DNA from: Acidobacteriota bacterium
Lineage (GTDB): Bacteria; Acidobacteriota; Terriglobia; UBA7540
Reading direction: 5' to 3'
Length of the DNA stretch: 21,711 nt
NCBI GenBank assembly: GCA_003171295.1
Contig: PMYF01000926.1
Span: 1 to 21,711, forward strand
The notes under the pieces are model-generated. The model was not told where the DNA came from. It did not search any database and saw only the letters and a program-made list of their open reading frames with translations. The translations under genes were made by a program, and so were the position numbers. This document shows positions 21,284 through 21,711 of the stretch, piece by piece. How positions within the stretch are numbered: the first letter of the stretch is position 1; every line of letters starts with the position of its first letter.

Positions 21284-21711
21284 ATGAAAATCCACGAATA
21301 TCAGGCTAAACAAACGCTCGCACGCTTCGGCGTCACGACGCCGCGCGGCGAGGTCGCTTACAATCCCGAAGAAGCCCGCGCCGTCGCGCAACGGCTGGGC
21401 GGCACGGTGGTGGTAAAAGCCCAGATTCACGCCGGCGGCCGCGGCAAAGGCGGCGGCGTCAAGCTGGCTCACAATCCCGCCGAAGCCGAAACCCTCGCCC
21501 GGCAAATCCTGGGCATGACGCTCGTTACCCACCAGACCGGCCCGGAAGGCCGCCTGGTGAAGCGCGTCCTGATCGAAGAAGGCGTGGATGTGGCGCGCGA
21601 ACTTTACCTCGGCATCGTGATCGACCGCGCTTCGGGAGTGCCGGTTTTCATGGCCTCGAGCGAAGGCGGCGTGGAAATCGAGGTGGTCGCCGCCGAGCAT
21701 CCTGAAAAGAT
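21284..21711 (+). CDS. sucC: Succinyl-CoA synthetase beta subunit, 5' part only
   Basis: The frame from ATG 21284 is open to the window end and encodes the first 142 residues of the ATP-grasp subunit of succinyl-CoA synthetase (ADP- or GDP-forming), the TCA-cycle enzyme that converts succinyl-CoA to succinate with nucleotide triphosphate formation. MKIHEYQAKQTLARFGV is the typical start. VVVKAQIHAGGRGKGGGVKL is the nucleotide-binding core of the ATP-grasp fold, and LYLGIVIDRASGVPVFMASS follows as usual. No Shine-Dalgarno sequence is visible before the ATG. A short GCCCC/GGGGC hairpin followed by TTT (21230-21248) sits in the leader. sucD, the usual next gene, would lie outside the window. Confidence 0.93.
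   Translation, partial: MKIHEYQAKQTLARFGVTTPRGEVAYNPEEARAVAQRLGGTVVVKAQIHAGGRGKGGGVKLAHNPAEAETLARQILGMTLVTHQTGPEGRLVKRVLIEEGVDVARELYLGIVIDRASGVPVFMASSEGGVEIEVVAAEHPEK

Overview
The window is GC-rich bacterial chromosome, all of it ordinary core and accessory genes with no phage, plasmid or rRNA/tRNA genes that I can see. My best guess for the host is an Acidobacteriota-like or similar soil bacterium. The grounds are a PilZ protein with a coiled-coil tail, Tat-exported sugar-oxidoreductase and TIM-barrel isomerase proteins, a secreted protein with a carboxypeptidase-regulatory-like fold, a ferredoxin-dependent 2-oxoacid oxidoreductase, and many dispersed palindromic repeats. This assignment is inference from gene style, not from a marker gene.

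Layout, left to right. (1) 1-2780 is an accessory patch: a RelB/RelE-type toxin-antitoxin pair (minus), an exported protein (plus) and a small DUF559 nuclease-like gene (plus), all set among copies of a GC-rich hairpin repeat whose core is CCCTCTCCC/GGGAGAGGG. (2) 2783-5678 (minus) is korA-korB, a 2-oxoacid:ferredoxin oxidoreductase. (3) 5679-8862 holds a gene-free stretch with REP-like hairpins, a PilZ/coiled-coil gene and an APC-type amino-acid permease with a readable promoter. (4) 9343-10204 (plus) is a compact redox cassette: an optional 36-aa ORF, a stand-alone protein resembling the HdrA N-terminal domain, and a two-cluster ferredoxin with a Cys-to-Asp change in one cluster motif. (5) 10292-14131 (all minus) has a Tat-exported Gfo/Idh/MocA (GH109-like) protein, proline dehydrogenase, a second cluster of the hairpin repeat including a 150-bp element with 20-bp perfect terminal inverted repeats, and thioredoxin reductase. 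(6) 14252-14891 is a REP-associated tyrosine transposase (RAYT) with a mirror-image pair of REP hairpins around it. (7) 14942-17114 is a two-gene ABC-2 exporter. (8) 17115-19016 has a widespread-type GTCATCCTGAG repeat, a small zinc-ribbon protein, a Tat-exported sugar isomerase-like protein and a possible small membrane protein. (9) 19366-21711 has trpG (plus) convergent with trpD (minus), then the start of sucC (plus), cut by the window edge.

Functional links. KorAB makes succinyl-CoA (if its substrate is 2-oxoglutarate) and reduced ferredoxin; SucC uses succinyl-CoA, and the cassette at 9465-10204 supplies a candidate ferredoxin. TrpG and TrpD act in the same pathway but are not in one operon here.

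The most interesting parts are the RAYT with covarying mirrored REPs, the DUF559 gene nested inside its own repeat family (a possible nuclease-repeat partnership similar in layout to RAYT-REP), and the HdrA-N/Asp-ferredoxin pair.
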